NCBI GenBank assembly: GCA_031292255.1
Contig: JARLHN010000016.1
Location: 209,515 to 273,514, forward strand
Length of the DNA stretch: 64,000 nt
Source of the DNA: Oryzomonas sp.
GTDB taxonomy: Bacteria > Desulfobacterota > Desulfuromonadia > Geobacterales > Pseudopelobacteraceae
Reading direction: 5' to 3'
The notes under the pieces were generated by a model. It was not told where the DNA came from and ran no database searches. It saw nothing but the letters and a program-made list of their open reading frames with translations. The position numbers were made by a program, and so were the translations under genes. This document shows, one piece after another, positions 28,566 to 37,621 of the stretch; within the stretch, counting starts at the first letter, position 1; each line of letters begins with the position of its first letter.

Positions 28566-30710
28566 TCAATTCGTAACAAATGAGTTTATGTCGTTGATTG
28601 TCCCAACATTGCATATGATGCGCCGCTCGGCAAAACTCTCCGGCAAATGCAGAGAACGATAATAAGCAACAATATCGTCAAAATTATCAGCAAGGGTTTG
28701 GGATGCGGGATTCAGGTTCGTTACAACTGCAAGCCCGGACGGTTTGGCGGGGATAGTCTTGATTGTCAAATCAGGCCTGAAGGCCTTTAGGCAAGGAATA
28801 ATCCGCCACACATCACCGGTCCAAAAACCGGTGCAGCGCTCCCGCTCAGCTACAACGGGCGCTATCGGCAGGCAGTCGTGAATCAATATCACCGACTTCT
28901 CGCCAGCATAACGCTCAAGGTTGATAAAATCTTTCAACGCTTGTTCAAAGAGGTGGAGGCCGTCGATAAATGCCAAATCAAATGTATCTTTGCCAATAAC
29001 CTCACGCAGGTCGTGTTGAGCAAAAAAATCGTCGCTGGTCAACGGGAAGAGCGTAGCGGGGCCATGGGGACAGACATAGTTCAATCGATCCCAGAAACCT
29101 TGGTAGGGGTCGATCCCAACCGCCTTTGTCTCCGGGCCGGCCAGGGCTAGTGATCGACCGTGACCCAGGCCGATCTCCACGTAACTGGCCGGTCGAAGCT
29201 GCTCGTGGAAACGTTGCAACCAAGAATAGTAATCTTCCCCCGGCATCTCCTGCTCGACGGCCAATACAAAAAGCACCTCTCGGGCGGCATTGGACTGCGG
29301 AAACAGCTGTTGAATATTCTCGCAGGCTGCCAGCGCGCCGGAAAGGTCCCCGAGAGATATCCTCACCTTTGCTCGCATCACCTGCAGAAGCAGCAGGCCG
29401 GGCACCAGCAGAAGAGCTGCATCAATCGCATCTGCAGCCGATGAATAATGCCTGCGATGATAAAGCATCAGTCCATGGAAATAGAGAGTCATCTCCGGTG
29501 AAGATTGCGATTCCAGCACCAAGCGCTGTATCTCTCCAACTTCCTGTACGTAGCCGATTTCCTCGTAAAATCGGAGCACCTCAAAAACAAGCTCGTATTC
29601 GCCAAGTGCAGCGTCAAGCTTTCCTTCTTTCTGAAGGATTACTGACTGACGCACCTGCGCCTTAAGCCTTTCCAAAATGTTACTTGATATGAAACGTGTG
29701 TTGTTGTCGTATTGTTGGCTCAAGTCCCCAGATGGCGTTTCTTGTAATGCTTTATCAAGTCGGGATGATACTAATGACCCCTTTTGCGATGTCGGTAAAA
29801 TGTTCGCCGTAACTGGAGAGCAAGACTCCGCTTGCAAAGTGGGAGTTACCGAGCCAGGCGATACAGCCGATTCAGTTACACCATATAATTTTGAGAAATA
29901 TGGACTGACCATTATAACAATCGGACGATCTAAGTTATCTTTGTACTCTTTGATAATCATATCTTCGGTAACATGATGGTACTGGAAAGTTAGACCGGCG
30001 GTAAGATTAAATTTAGATTGCCGTTGTTTGCGATCAATAATTCGTCGTTTGATCGTAGCATCCAAGTCAACTAATTTCCAATGTGCGCCATATAATATTT
30101 CATTTTCATCTACTGAAATATTCTTTGCTTTCATATTTTCAACGTCGCGGTTATGCCATTTAATTAATGATTTTTCGTAAAGAAGTTCATGATTGCCGAG
30201 TCCCCAACAAATATCTTTGCCGGCTTTAACTATTGCAGGTTTAACGTATAAAATATTAGTTGGATCGTCCATATCCGGATCGCCATGCCTGCGCTGGAGA
30301 GGCACGGGGAGCTTAGGATCTAACGGGGCATCATCCTTATGCTTATATATTTGCCAAAGATTTGCGAAGTAAATGTCTTTTTGTGTCTCCTCAATATGTG
30401 ACCGGACTGATTTTTCCAATGGGTTGCAAAATATGAATTCATCTGAATCAACTAAAATAACATAATCTGCATTTGTAATTGTTCTATATTTTTTGTTAAA
30501 TTCGTTTGCTTTGATAACATCGTCCATCATGTCAGTAAATTGAAAATATTCAATTACAACATTTGGATATTGTCTCGCTATAAACTCAGTATTATCATTA
30601 GTATCACTATCAAGTATTATATGTATCTTGTCGACCCAAGAATAATGACTTAAGAAAAAAGGGGCCATAAATTCTTCATTATACCACATCGTAATCAATT
30701 CAATGATCAT
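28566..30710 (-). CDS. Glycosyltransferase (GT2-type) fused to class I methyltransferase, 714 residues
   Basis: Residues 1-270 form a GT2-like domain of the Glyco_tranf_2_4 type: LITMWYNEEFMAPFFLSHY, the ILDSDTNDNT segment and YVILVDSDEFIF with the DSD metal site. A Ser/Pro/Thr-rich linker spans about 278-335. Residues 340-490 look like degenerate TPRs. Residues 500-690 form a SAM methyltransferase (YVEIGLGHGRSLALAG, GIDPYQGFWD, FDLAFIDGLHLFEQALKDF), similar to Methyltransf_24 proteins. The DNA for the N-terminal domain is AT-rich while that for the methyltransferase is GC-rich, so the gene seems to be a fusion of two sources. Confidence 0.75.
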   Translation of the reverse strand: MIIELITMWYNEEFMAPFFLSHYSWVDKIHIILDSDTNDNTEFIARQYPNVVIEYFQFTDMMDDVIKANEFNKKYRTITNADYVILVDSDEFIFCNPLEKSVRSHIEETQKDIYFANLWQIYKHKDDAPLDPKLPVPLQRRHGDPDMDDPTNILYVKPAIVKAGKDICWGLGNHELLYEKSLIKWHNRDVENMKAKNISVDENEILYGAHWKLVDLDATIKRRIIDRKQRQSKFNLTAGLTFQYHHVTEDMIIKEYKDNLDRPIVIMVSPYFSKLYGVTESAVSPGSVTPTLQAESCSPVTANILPTSQKGSLVSSRLDKALQETPSGDLSQQYDNNTRFISSNILERLKAQVRQSVILQKEGKLDAALGEYELVFEVLRFYEEIGYVQEVGEIQRLVLESQSSPEMTLYFHGLMLYHRRHYSSAADAIDAALLLVPGLLLLQVMRAKVRISLGDLSGALAACENIQQLFPQSNAAREVLFVLAVEQEMPGEDYYSWLQRFHEQLRPASYVEIGLGHGRSLALAGPETKAVGIDPYQGFWDRLNYVCPHGPATLFPLTSDDFFAQHDLREVIGKDTFDLAFIDGLHLFEQALKDFINLERYAGEKSVILIHDCLPIAPVVAERERCTGFWTGDVWRIIPCLKAFRPDLTIKTIPAKPSGLAVVTNLNPASQTLADNFDDIVAYYRSLHLPESFAERRIICNVGTINDINSFVTN

Positions 30711-30745
30711 GTTATTAATTACCTCTTTTTATATTTGCGTAACTA

Positions 30746-31633
30746 TTATTCAATGTCTTTTGTAAACCCTTTTCCTTCCGGTGCATTTTCATCTTTCTTT
30801 AAGTCTCCCCGATAATTACCCGGTGTCCATGTTTCGATGTTTTTAAGAATATCTTCCTTTGTAAATTGATAGGGAAACAACTCAACATCGTTGTCTGATA
30901 TTTTCATACAATTTTTTTCTTCAAACATTTTGAGTACTGATGGTGAAAATTTTTCCGTCTTTTTCAGTATCAACTCGCGTTCCATAGGGATAGCCATGCC
31001 ACAGTTGTCGCAGAATTTATTAACTTGATCTTGAAACTGTGCCGGGACTTTATTCCACCATCCCGCATCAACTGGCCATGCATTACGCCCTTCATTGAGA
31101 AGGACATCTTGAGCCGCCGCTACCTCACAGAAATACGCACCAAAGTGATTAATTGTAGCGCACCAGGTACGTTGTACCCAACAGTCATCTATCAATGATT
31201 TTCTCAAGTCGTCATCTTTAACCACATCTTTAATAGCAATTGTTAATGGTTGATGTTTACATGTTTTAAGTTGAGTTTCGTTGTGCTCATTGTAAGCAAG
31301 CTGGCCAAAAGTTTTTTGAATCAGAGGTAAATATTTTTGAAAATTCTTACCTCCCGAAGTCCACAGTCCCATTTTTGATGGTGGGAACTTACATCTAATA
31401 AGCTCACAAATTTGAGGAAATTCTGGATGTAGCAATGGCTCTCCGCCAATAATCCCAATCTTGCTCGGCCATGTTTTCAGGGAATCCAAGGCTGTAACTA
31501 TTTGTTGCAGGGTCATATGCTTTCGTTGATCTCTACGTAGATGACGATTGTATCGTGAACAGTAGAGACAAGAGTGATAGCAATAATTAGTGATATCTAT
31601 TTGTACGCACCATGCGTCATAAATTGGTAGCAT
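30746..31633 (-). CDS. Radical SAM protein
   Basis: A 295-residue protein with a CX3CX2C cluster motif, CYHSCLYC (residues 18-25), that binds the 4Fe-4S cluster and SAM. GGEPLLHPEF (about 63-72) is the usual glycine-rich GGEP motif. Further cysteines occur late in the chain (CDNCGM near 208-213), perhaps a second cluster site. Within a glycosylation island it could modify a sugar precursor or a peptide. The substrate is unknown. Composition is AT-rich, like the neighbouring transferase domain at 29.7-30.7 kb. Confidence 0.8.
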   Translation of the reverse strand: MLPIYDAWCVQIDITNYCYHSCLYCSRYNRHLRRDQRKHMTLQQIVTALDSLKTWPSKIGIIGGEPLLHPEFPQICELIRCKFPPSKMGLWTSGGKNFQKYLPLIQKTFGQLAYNEHNETQLKTCKHQPLTIAIKDVVKDDDLRKSLIDDCWVQRTWCATINHFGAYFCEVAAAQDVLLNEGRNAWPVDAGWWNKVPAQFQDQVNKFCDNCGMAIPMERELILKKTEKFSPSVLKMFEEKNCMKISDNDVELFPYQFTKEDILKNIETWTPGNYRGDLKKDENAPEGKGFTKDIE

Positions 31634-31703
31634 TTGGTCCTCTTTTCGATTTTGTCATTTAGAGCACAACTGCCTAACCTGTCTAAATTAACAGTTAGTT
31701 AAT

Positions 31704-33650
31704 CTATTGGATTTCATGGTACTCCAATTTATTACGTTGGAACTCCAAAAAACGTCGGAATGCACTGATTTCCAGGTCATCTGGACATTGATTTAAACAT
31801 ATACAGGCTGCATCATAATTCTTATTGTCCATGTATTCTTTAGCACAGTTTATAACATACCACTTGAAACCACTTACTAGTAATTCTTGATTGTTATCAG
31901 TATCAGCAATGCCCCGCCACTTGTTGAGAAACAGCAACCGGTTGCGGAGAAGAATTTCCCCGGCCGTTTCAGTCCGCTCATAAAATGGAATTTCCCTCAG
32001 CGCCCGAATAGTGCCGCTCCAGTGATGGTCGTAGGTGGTTGTTGGAACGATGTAGCTCTTGAGGCCCGCCCGTTTGATCTGCAAACCCAAGTCCCACTCC
32101 TCGAAATAGCAGGGAGTGAATCCATTTTCAAACCGGATCAGTTTTGCGTTGAAGTGCTCCAGCTTTACGGCAAAGAAGAACCCTGAAACGGCATCCACCG
32201 CCAGGGGTTGGTTGAAACTCCCCTTGTCGAAGTAGATGTTATCTCTTGTCAAGGAAAAATCAAAGAAACTCCCCTGGGGACCCACGCAGGCCGCTCCCGG
32301 CAGCGAGTTAAGCGTTTGTTCGAGTGAGATTATGGCTGCCCGTTCCACATGAAGATCGGCATTCATAATGAAGACGGTTGGGGTTGCGGCTATCTCAAGC
32401 CCCAGGTTCCAGGCCCGGGCAACCCCGATGTTCTGTTTCATGATGGCGTAGCGGTTGATGCGGGGATGTCCTTTAAGCTGCTCCGCCACTTCCTGGCCGT
32501 TGAAGATCACAATCACATCGCCATCCACCTCTTCCAGATCATGCAGTAAGGTGCCGACGTTGTATTCACTCGCCGGCGACATGTCAAGCACAGGAATGAC
32601 AAAGCTGCGCCGGGCGCTGCTGATGCAGACGGCGTCGTGGGTTGCGGCGTCAATGGCGGACACATCCACAAGGGAACGCTCCCGCAATTCCTCCGCGGAG
32701 AAGGTATCCGGCTTGCCGCCCAGGGCGACCGCCAACAGGTCCTCCACCCGGTGGGCATAAGTGTGGGCATTGTGGACCAACCGCCGGCCACGGGCGGCAA
32801 TCTGTTCACGGAGGGCATCATTTTCCAGATAAAAACGCGCAACCTCAGCCAGCTCTTCGTCACGCCGGTAAAGAGCATAATCCTCGCCGTTATTGAAAAG
32901 TATATCCTGGCCGCTGTTCCGGGCCATATCGGTGAGCAACAGCGAACCGGTTGACAGCGCCTCGAAGACCCGCATGTTCAGGTCGTTGCTCACCGCCTCA
33001 TTTAATACGATCTTGGATTGAGAGAAAACTCGGGCCATATCGTCCCAAAAGCACCGTTCATAATAGAGCGGGATCTGGCTCCCCAGTTGGACAAAGAGTC
33101 TTTCGCGGCGCGACCCGGCCGGCACGCCTCCCACAAAACTAACAGGATAAAGCTTCGGCAAGTCGATTTTGCAGTGAATTTCCTGGTCACAGGCAAGAGG
33201 AAGCCAGTATGCATTGCACCCCTGCGCCCTGAAATCCGGGAGATATTCTCTCTGGGCGATAAATACCCGGTCAAAATTTTTTGCCCACTGAATTTGCGCA
33301 GCAAGAAAGATATGGTTGTCGATGAGGTAACAAACCTTGGGACAGGAAAGTGCTTCCAAGTTATGGGGAAAGTGCCCATCCACCGAATGTACCCAGATAT
33401 AGAGGTCAGGATGCTGCTCAGGTGGTGTGGTGGTGAGAATTTCGGCCATATCGGGAGTGGGCGAGGTTTCTATGTCATGAGGCAGCACAGGCAGTTTCAT
33501 ATTCTGGAACTTCCCGACTTCGAGCAGATGCTCAGTCACATGGGGACCAATAGTTGTCAATCGGCATATCCGGCGCAGTACCCGCTCCAAATAGACGGCA
33601 GTTGTTATCGGATGGGCCACGTAGGCCAGCCAGACGTTCAGTTCATTCAT
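31704..33650 (-). CDS. CgeB-like glycosyltransferase fused to GT2, 648 residues
   Basis: I place the start at 33650 (MNELNVWLAY), preceded by AGGGAG; the reading to 33695 would overlap the upstream gene. The N-terminal part, to about residue 325, matches CgeB-type GT-B proteins (KVCYLIDNHIF, VSFVGGVPAGSRRERLF, NMRVFEALSTGSLLLTD, FYLENDALREQIAARGRRL). The second part (about 350-600) is a GT2 domain with SFVIPVLDMSP, NIGVARAWNLGLEIAATPTVFIMNADLHV and FYERTETAGEILL. It probably adds two sugars in sequence. The last 50 residues are AT-richer and TPR-like. Confidence 0.8.
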   Translation of the reverse strand: MNELNVWLAYVAHPITTAVYLERVLRRICRLTTIGPHVTEHLLEVGKFQNMKLPVLPHDIETSPTPDMAEILTTTPPEQHPDLYIWVHSVDGHFPHNLEALSCPKVCYLIDNHIFLAAQIQWAKNFDRVFIAQREYLPDFRAQGCNAYWLPLACDQEIHCKIDLPKLYPVSFVGGVPAGSRRERLFVQLGSQIPLYYERCFWDDMARVFSQSKIVLNEAVSNDLNMRVFEALSTGSLLLTDMARNSGQDILFNNGEDYALYRRDEELAEVARFYLENDALREQIAARGRRLVHNAHTYAHRVEDLLAVALGGKPDTFSAEELRERSLVDVSAIDAATHDAVCISSARRSFVIPVLDMSPASEYNVGTLLHDLEEVDGDVIVIFNGQEVAEQLKGHPRINRYAIMKQNIGVARAWNLGLEIAATPTVFIMNADLHVERAAIISLEQTLNSLPGAACVGPQGSFFDFSLTRDNIYFDKGSFNQPLAVDAVSGFFFAVKLEHFNAKLIRFENGFTPCYFEEWDLGLQIKRAGLKSYIVPTTTYDHHWSGTIRALREIPFYERTETAGEILLRNRLLFLNKWRGIADTDNNQELLVSGFKWYVINCAKEYMDNKNYDAACICLNQCPDDLEISAFRRFLEFQRNKLEYHEIQ

Positions 33651-33691
33651 TATGCAGGCTCCCTGGCCACTTTGTCCATTGTTCGTCCGGG

Positions 33692-34057
33692 TCATGCCTT
33701 TATACAGATGGAACCCCTGTATTCATCGGGTCCCATGCCAGTGGTAAATGAAAATTTGATGCCTTCGACAACGATAAAACCGGAGCGGCCAAGGAGCGAT
33801 GTCCATGTGCCGCAGCCGAAGACGCTGTAGTGATTGGGGTTTGTTTCGTGATGGATATCCAATGCAGGCCCCTGGCCACAGCCGATGTCAAGAATTCGTT
33901 TATCCGTGCTGATCAGATACTTGGGCAGGAGTGCGTTGAGTACTTCGCTTGTAATATTCGAGTGAAGGGGGGACGGTGTCTCCGGATAGATTTCACTCTC
34001 TATTTTATCTACAAAGGAGACAAGGCGGGAAATCCCTTTGAATGAAACATCCATCAA
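33692..34057 (-). pseudogene. SAM methyltransferase with in-frame internal deletion
   Basis: The 121-residue frame begins like a class I methyltransferase: a helical leader, then KRILDIGCGQGPALDI (motif I, about residues 53-68). It then jumps directly to HHETNPNHYSVFGCGTWTSLLGRSGF, a segment that in related glycan-cluster methyltransferases lies some 70-90 residues further on, after motifs II-IV. The core beta strands and the acidic SAM-ribose residue are missing, so it should be inactive. The frame stays open, so the loss was in frame. It lies in tight order between the GT4 gene and the CgeB-GT2 gene. Confidence 0.6.
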
Positions 34058-34063
34058 AATTCC

Positions 34064-35122
34064 TCATGTTCTTGAATTGTTGAATGTGGCCGCATTACTG
34101 AGCTTGGTGGCGATACATTGAAATTGTTGCGCCGCCTTGTCCCAACTCAGTCGCTTCATGTCCTCAGCCGCAACCGCGGACTTTTTTGCTATCACCTCTC
34201 TGTAGAGGTAAGCAAATTCCAACTGCTCGATCAGTTCCGCCACCGACGCTTCATGCCAGATTGCGGAGGGCTGCCCCTGGGTGTCATTGACCACTGTTGG
34301 CGTGTAGCTGGTCAACGGGAATGCGTTTCGCTCGGTGATGACGTCGGCATGGCCTGTGGCATCGCTGGCAATGACGGTCCGCCCACTGGCCATGTATTCG
34401 CACATGACCATGTTGTTGCCCCCCTCGCAGCGGTTGGGAAAGATGCCGATATCGGACTGCTGATACACCTGCCGCATCTGGGCATTATCCATGAGGGGGA
34501 GGAGGCAGACCCGTCCGGTAGGGATTCCGTTTTCATGGAGAGTTCGCCACAGAATCGCCAGGCAATCGTCATCCGTGGGCGTAAATGAGATATAGGTGGA
34601 GTTTGCCATGGTAGCCAGCGAAAAAGGCCACTGATTTACCCAGGAGCAAACCAGATACGCGTCGGCATGGCGTTGCATGAATACCCGCATGGCGGCGATC
34701 ACCAGATCCTGCCCTTTGCGGAGTTCGAATTTGCCGCCGGAAAAGACAATGAAGCGGCCATCATCCGGACGCTGTGGTGTAGCATAAAAATTGGCGGGGT
34801 CAATCCCCTGCAGGATAGTGGCGGTCTGGCGGACGCCACCGATCCGAAGCTGGTACTCGCACCACGATGAGCCGGCAACGATGAAATCCCATTCATGGGC
34901 GGCACGGCGGGTATGGCGGAGGGCCTCCACGTCGTTCTCGAAAAAACAGTAACCGATGTTGAGCCGGTCCCAATCGGCGGAATTCATGGGACGGAAATCG
35001 TGACCGCCGATGCAGTGAAGGGTCACCCCGTCCAGGGGAGGAAGTTTGGCAATTTCCTTTGTAAGATATCCACCGGCAATTCCCCAACCATGGGCTCGGC
35101 CGCTGGGCATGGAAACTCTCAT
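34064..35122 (-). CDS. Glycosyltransferase family 4 (GT-B)
   Basis: A 352-residue transferase. The N-terminus has RAHGWGIAGGYLTKEIAKL, the middle FSGGKFELRKGQDLVIAAM (start of the C-terminal Rossmann domain), and the family motif EX7E appears in RCEGGNNMVMCEYMASGRTV (about residues 236-255), which binds the nucleotide sugar. It overlaps the TPR gene upstream by an ATGA junction (35119-35122), so both are coordinately translated. Donor and acceptor are unknown. Confidence 0.82.
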   Translation of the reverse strand: MRVSMPSGRAHGWGIAGGYLTKEIAKLPPLDGVTLHCIGGHDFRPMNSADWDRLNIGYCFFENDVEALRHTRRAAHEWDFIVAGSSWCEYQLRIGGVRQTATILQGIDPANFYATPQRPDDGRFIVFSGGKFELRKGQDLVIAAMRVFMQRHADAYLVCSWVNQWPFSLATMANSTYISFTPTDDDCLAILWRTLHENGIPTGRVCLLPLMDNAQMRQVYQQSDIGIFPNRCEGGNNMVMCEYMASGRTVIASDATGHADVITERNAFPLTSYTPTVVNDTQGQPSAIWHEASVAELIEQLEFAYLYREVIAKKSAVAAEDMKRLSWDKAAQQFQCIATKLSNAATFNNSRT

Positions 35123-36216
35123 CTCAACTCTTTGCGTGTATTATCTGATTCCAACTGCGTCAAGGCCTCCTGCGCTTCATGATCCCACGGCTGCAAGGCA
35201 AGTACGCGTTCCAGGAAAAATCTTGCTTTATCAGGCATTTCTACCCGCCAGCAAACATAGGCAATCGCCTTGAGTATTCCAATATCCTGTGGCGCCTTGG
35301 CCTGAAGACTCACATAGATTCGAAGGGCTTCTTCAAACTTACCAAACCCCACACAAAGCAGATCGGCCAGATTTTTTTGGAAAACAGCGCTGGAAGGTTT
35401 AAGACGCACGGCTTCTTCATGGTTGCGGAGGGAACGCTGGAGATCGTTACATTTCTGGTAAAGTACGCCAAGATCGTTATGGGCCAAGGCGTTGCCGGGG
35501 TCTTGGGCTACCAGCGTTTCCAACAACTGAAGGGCCTCATCGGGCCTGTCGGTATCAACAAGGTTGATGGCCTCATTGTAGAGCTCGTCAGGTGATCGTG
35601 CCGGCTCGGGCCGGGTCTCGGGCAAAGAAGCCGCTATTGGCTGGGAAGCGGGTACGGGCACAACCGCCGGTACCCCTTGGCACGCCGGCGGAGCCTCTCC
35701 GGAAATCCGACGGGTATCAGGCTGGGCCGCCTGGGAAGCGCCCATCTGATCCAGGGCTTGCCGTGCCTCCTTGTTGTTGTCGTCGAGTTGCAGGGTGCGG
35801 GTGAAGTATTGCCGCGCCTGCTCCTTGCGCCCGATCCGCAGGCTAATGGTGCCCAAGGTATTGAGGGCCTCGACATCGAAGGGATTGTTCTTGAGGATAT
35901 CCAGGTAGATTTGGATGGCATCGCCGGCCCACTCCAGCTCCGTGAAATAGAAGTCCGCCAGATTCTTCCGATAGACGATGTTCCCTGGGTCCAGTTTGTG
36001 GGCCTTTTCATGGTGCGCCAAGGCTCTGAGCGGGTTCCCGTCGCGATAGTAGAGCACTGCGATATCATTGTGGGCTTGGCTGAACTCGGGATAGATTTTC
36101 AGGAAATCCTGAATGTGATGAATTGCTTCGTCTATCTCAACATCGCGGACAACCGACAGGATCCGCTCGTAGGTAGCGGTCCCCTCGATGGCGATCAGGT
36201 TTTGATTTGCAGGCAT
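35119..36216 (-). CDS. TPR protein, 365 residues
   Basis: Two blocks of tetratricopeptide repeats (about residues 15-170 and 210-355) are separated by a Pro/Ala/Ser-rich linker (170-212). No signal peptide, membrane segment or catalytic domain is visible. Typical repeats include NALAHNDLGVLYQKCNDLQRSLRNHEEAVRLKPS. Coupling to the GT4 gene by ATGA suggests a scaffold that holds transferases or presents an acceptor protein to them (inference). Confidence 0.75.
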   Translation of the reverse strand: MPANQNLIAIEGTATYERILSVVRDVEIDEAIHHIQDFLKIYPEFSQAHNDIAVLYYRDGNPLRALAHHEKAHKLDPGNIVYRKNLADFYFTELEWAGDAIQIYLDILKNNPFDVEALNTLGTISLRIGRKEQARQYFTRTLQLDDNNKEARQALDQMGASQAAQPDTRRISGEAPPACQGVPAVVPVPASQPIAASLPETRPEPARSPDELYNEAINLVDTDRPDEALQLLETLVAQDPGNALAHNDLGVLYQKCNDLQRSLRNHEEAVRLKPSSAVFQKNLADLLCVGFGKFEEALRIYVSLQAKAPQDIGILKAIAYVCWRVEMPDKARFFLERVLALQPWDHEAQEALTQLESDNTRKELR

Positions 36217-36294
36217 TGGTATGCGCCCCTCTCGGACTCGTGTGATAGTTAAATAAATGTTAGGGGAAAATCATCTCAAGTTCAATAAAAAACC

Positions 36295-37554
36295 TCAGAA
36301 TGGGGCCGCGTTCGCTCCATCGACCGAGTTTGCTGCCTGGTCCATGGTTCGGCCTTGCGCATCCTTGCCATTGAACGTGAAGACGATATGGGAGGGGTCG
36401 ATCACGGCACTGCCGTCGGCGTTCTGACTGAGTTGAAAGTTGACGGTTGCTTCGTTCGTAAGGGTATTGTAGGTGACCGAAAGCGGTGTGGGGGGGATTG
36501 CGGCATCTTTGCTGGATTGCGGCATCATGTCGTTGTAATAGCCGGCTTCCGGGCTGTTGGCACGCGAGAGCGTCCAATTTGCGGGGTTTGTGATCGAACT
36601 GACATCCATGGCATTGTTAAAGGCGATGGTCATGGAAAAGGTCTCGGAGCTGTTGGGGGTGGACAATGACGTATCCAGATACCAGAGAGGGGTTGCCGGC
36701 CCAAGGATGTCGTCAAATTTATTATTCTGGGTAGCCATTGAATCCACTGTCACCATCTGGGGATTGCTGAGTACATTCTGCAACTGCGAAGCCAGGGAAG
36801 TATTCGAACCTTTCAGGATCGTCAACTGTTTTTGGGCATCTGCGGTCTGACCGAGCCCGTTGTAAGCCACACCGAGTTGATAGTTGGCAGAAGGGAAATT
36901 GGATTTCAGGTATAATGATTTTGTCAGGCTCGCCACCGCGTCCTTATAGTCCCCCATCTTGTTGCAGACCTCTCCCAGGGCATAGTAAACGTTGCCGTCA
37001 TTCGGGGAAATCTTCTGAGCTTTTTCAAATTGCGTCAAGGCCCCGGAGAGGTTGCCTTGCGTGAGGTATTGCTGCCCGAGGGTGTAGGGAGCAACCGGAT
37101 CACGGGGGTTCAACTGTTCCGCTTTCTTGAACGCCTTTTCCGAGTCGCTATACTGCTTGTTCTGCAGGTAGGCGTTTCCCAGGCTGACGTAGGCGGTCTG
37201 CAGCGTGGGCGTGGCAGAGGTGGTCGAGGATGAGGATGTGGCAGCGGTTGTGTAGGAACTGGCGGAAGCGCTCATTACGCTCACGAGCTTTTTGAACGTG
37301 TTGATGGCGTCGTTGTTATCCCCCTGCGCCAGGTATAACTGGCCTAAATAACTATAGGCCGTCGTATTCTGCGGATCCATGCCCAAAGCCTGCTTGAACA
37401 AAGTGATTGCCTTGGCATTCTTATTCTGCCCCATAAGATTTGCAGCCTGCGCAATGGTGTACTGAGCCATCTGCTTTTGCTGACTCTGGGCACTCTGATA
37501 GATCGATGTCAGGTCAACGTATCCGCTCATGGAATCAAAAACTGAAGCGCTCAT
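36295..37554 (-). CDS. TPR protein with C-terminal Ig-like domain
   Basis: A 419-residue protein: an N-terminal helix (MSASVFDSMSGYVDLTSIYQSAQ), TPR repeats from about 28 to 270 interrupted by a Ser/Thr-rich loop (about 95-115, with runs of Ser), then a beta-rich C-terminal part. The latter contains TFSMTIAFNNAMDVSSITNPANWTLSRA and HIVFTFNGKDAQGRTMDQAANSVDG, which resembles bacterial Ig-like/SbsA-type domains of surface proteins. There is no Sec signal peptide. The N-terminal MSxSVFDSMSGYVD looks like the start of axial flagellar-type proteins, so export by the flagellar route is one possibility. It could itself be a glycosylated substrate. Confidence 0.65.
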   Translation of the reverse strand: MSASVFDSMSGYVDLTSIYQSAQSQQKQMAQYTIAQAANLMGQNKNAKAITLFKQALGMDPQNTTAYSYLGQLYLAQGDNNDAINTFKKLVSVMSASASSYTTAATSSSSTTSATPTLQTAYVSLGNAYLQNKQYSDSEKAFKKAEQLNPRDPVAPYTLGQQYLTQGNLSGALTQFEKAQKISPNDGNVYYALGEVCNKMGDYKDAVASLTKSLYLKSNFPSANYQLGVAYNGLGQTADAQKQLTILKGSNTSLASQLQNVLSNPQMVTVDSMATQNNKFDDILGPATPLWYLDTSLSTPNSSETFSMTIAFNNAMDVSSITNPANWTLSRANSPEAGYYNDMMPQSSKDAAIPPTPLSVTYNTLTNEATVNFQLSQNADGSAVIDPSHIVFTFNGKDAQGRTMDQAANSVDGANAAPF

Positions 37555-37621
37555 TGTCCACTCCTTTTATTACCACTTATACTTCATCTATCGGAAAAAT
37601 GCGGCCATTATTTAATGGATT

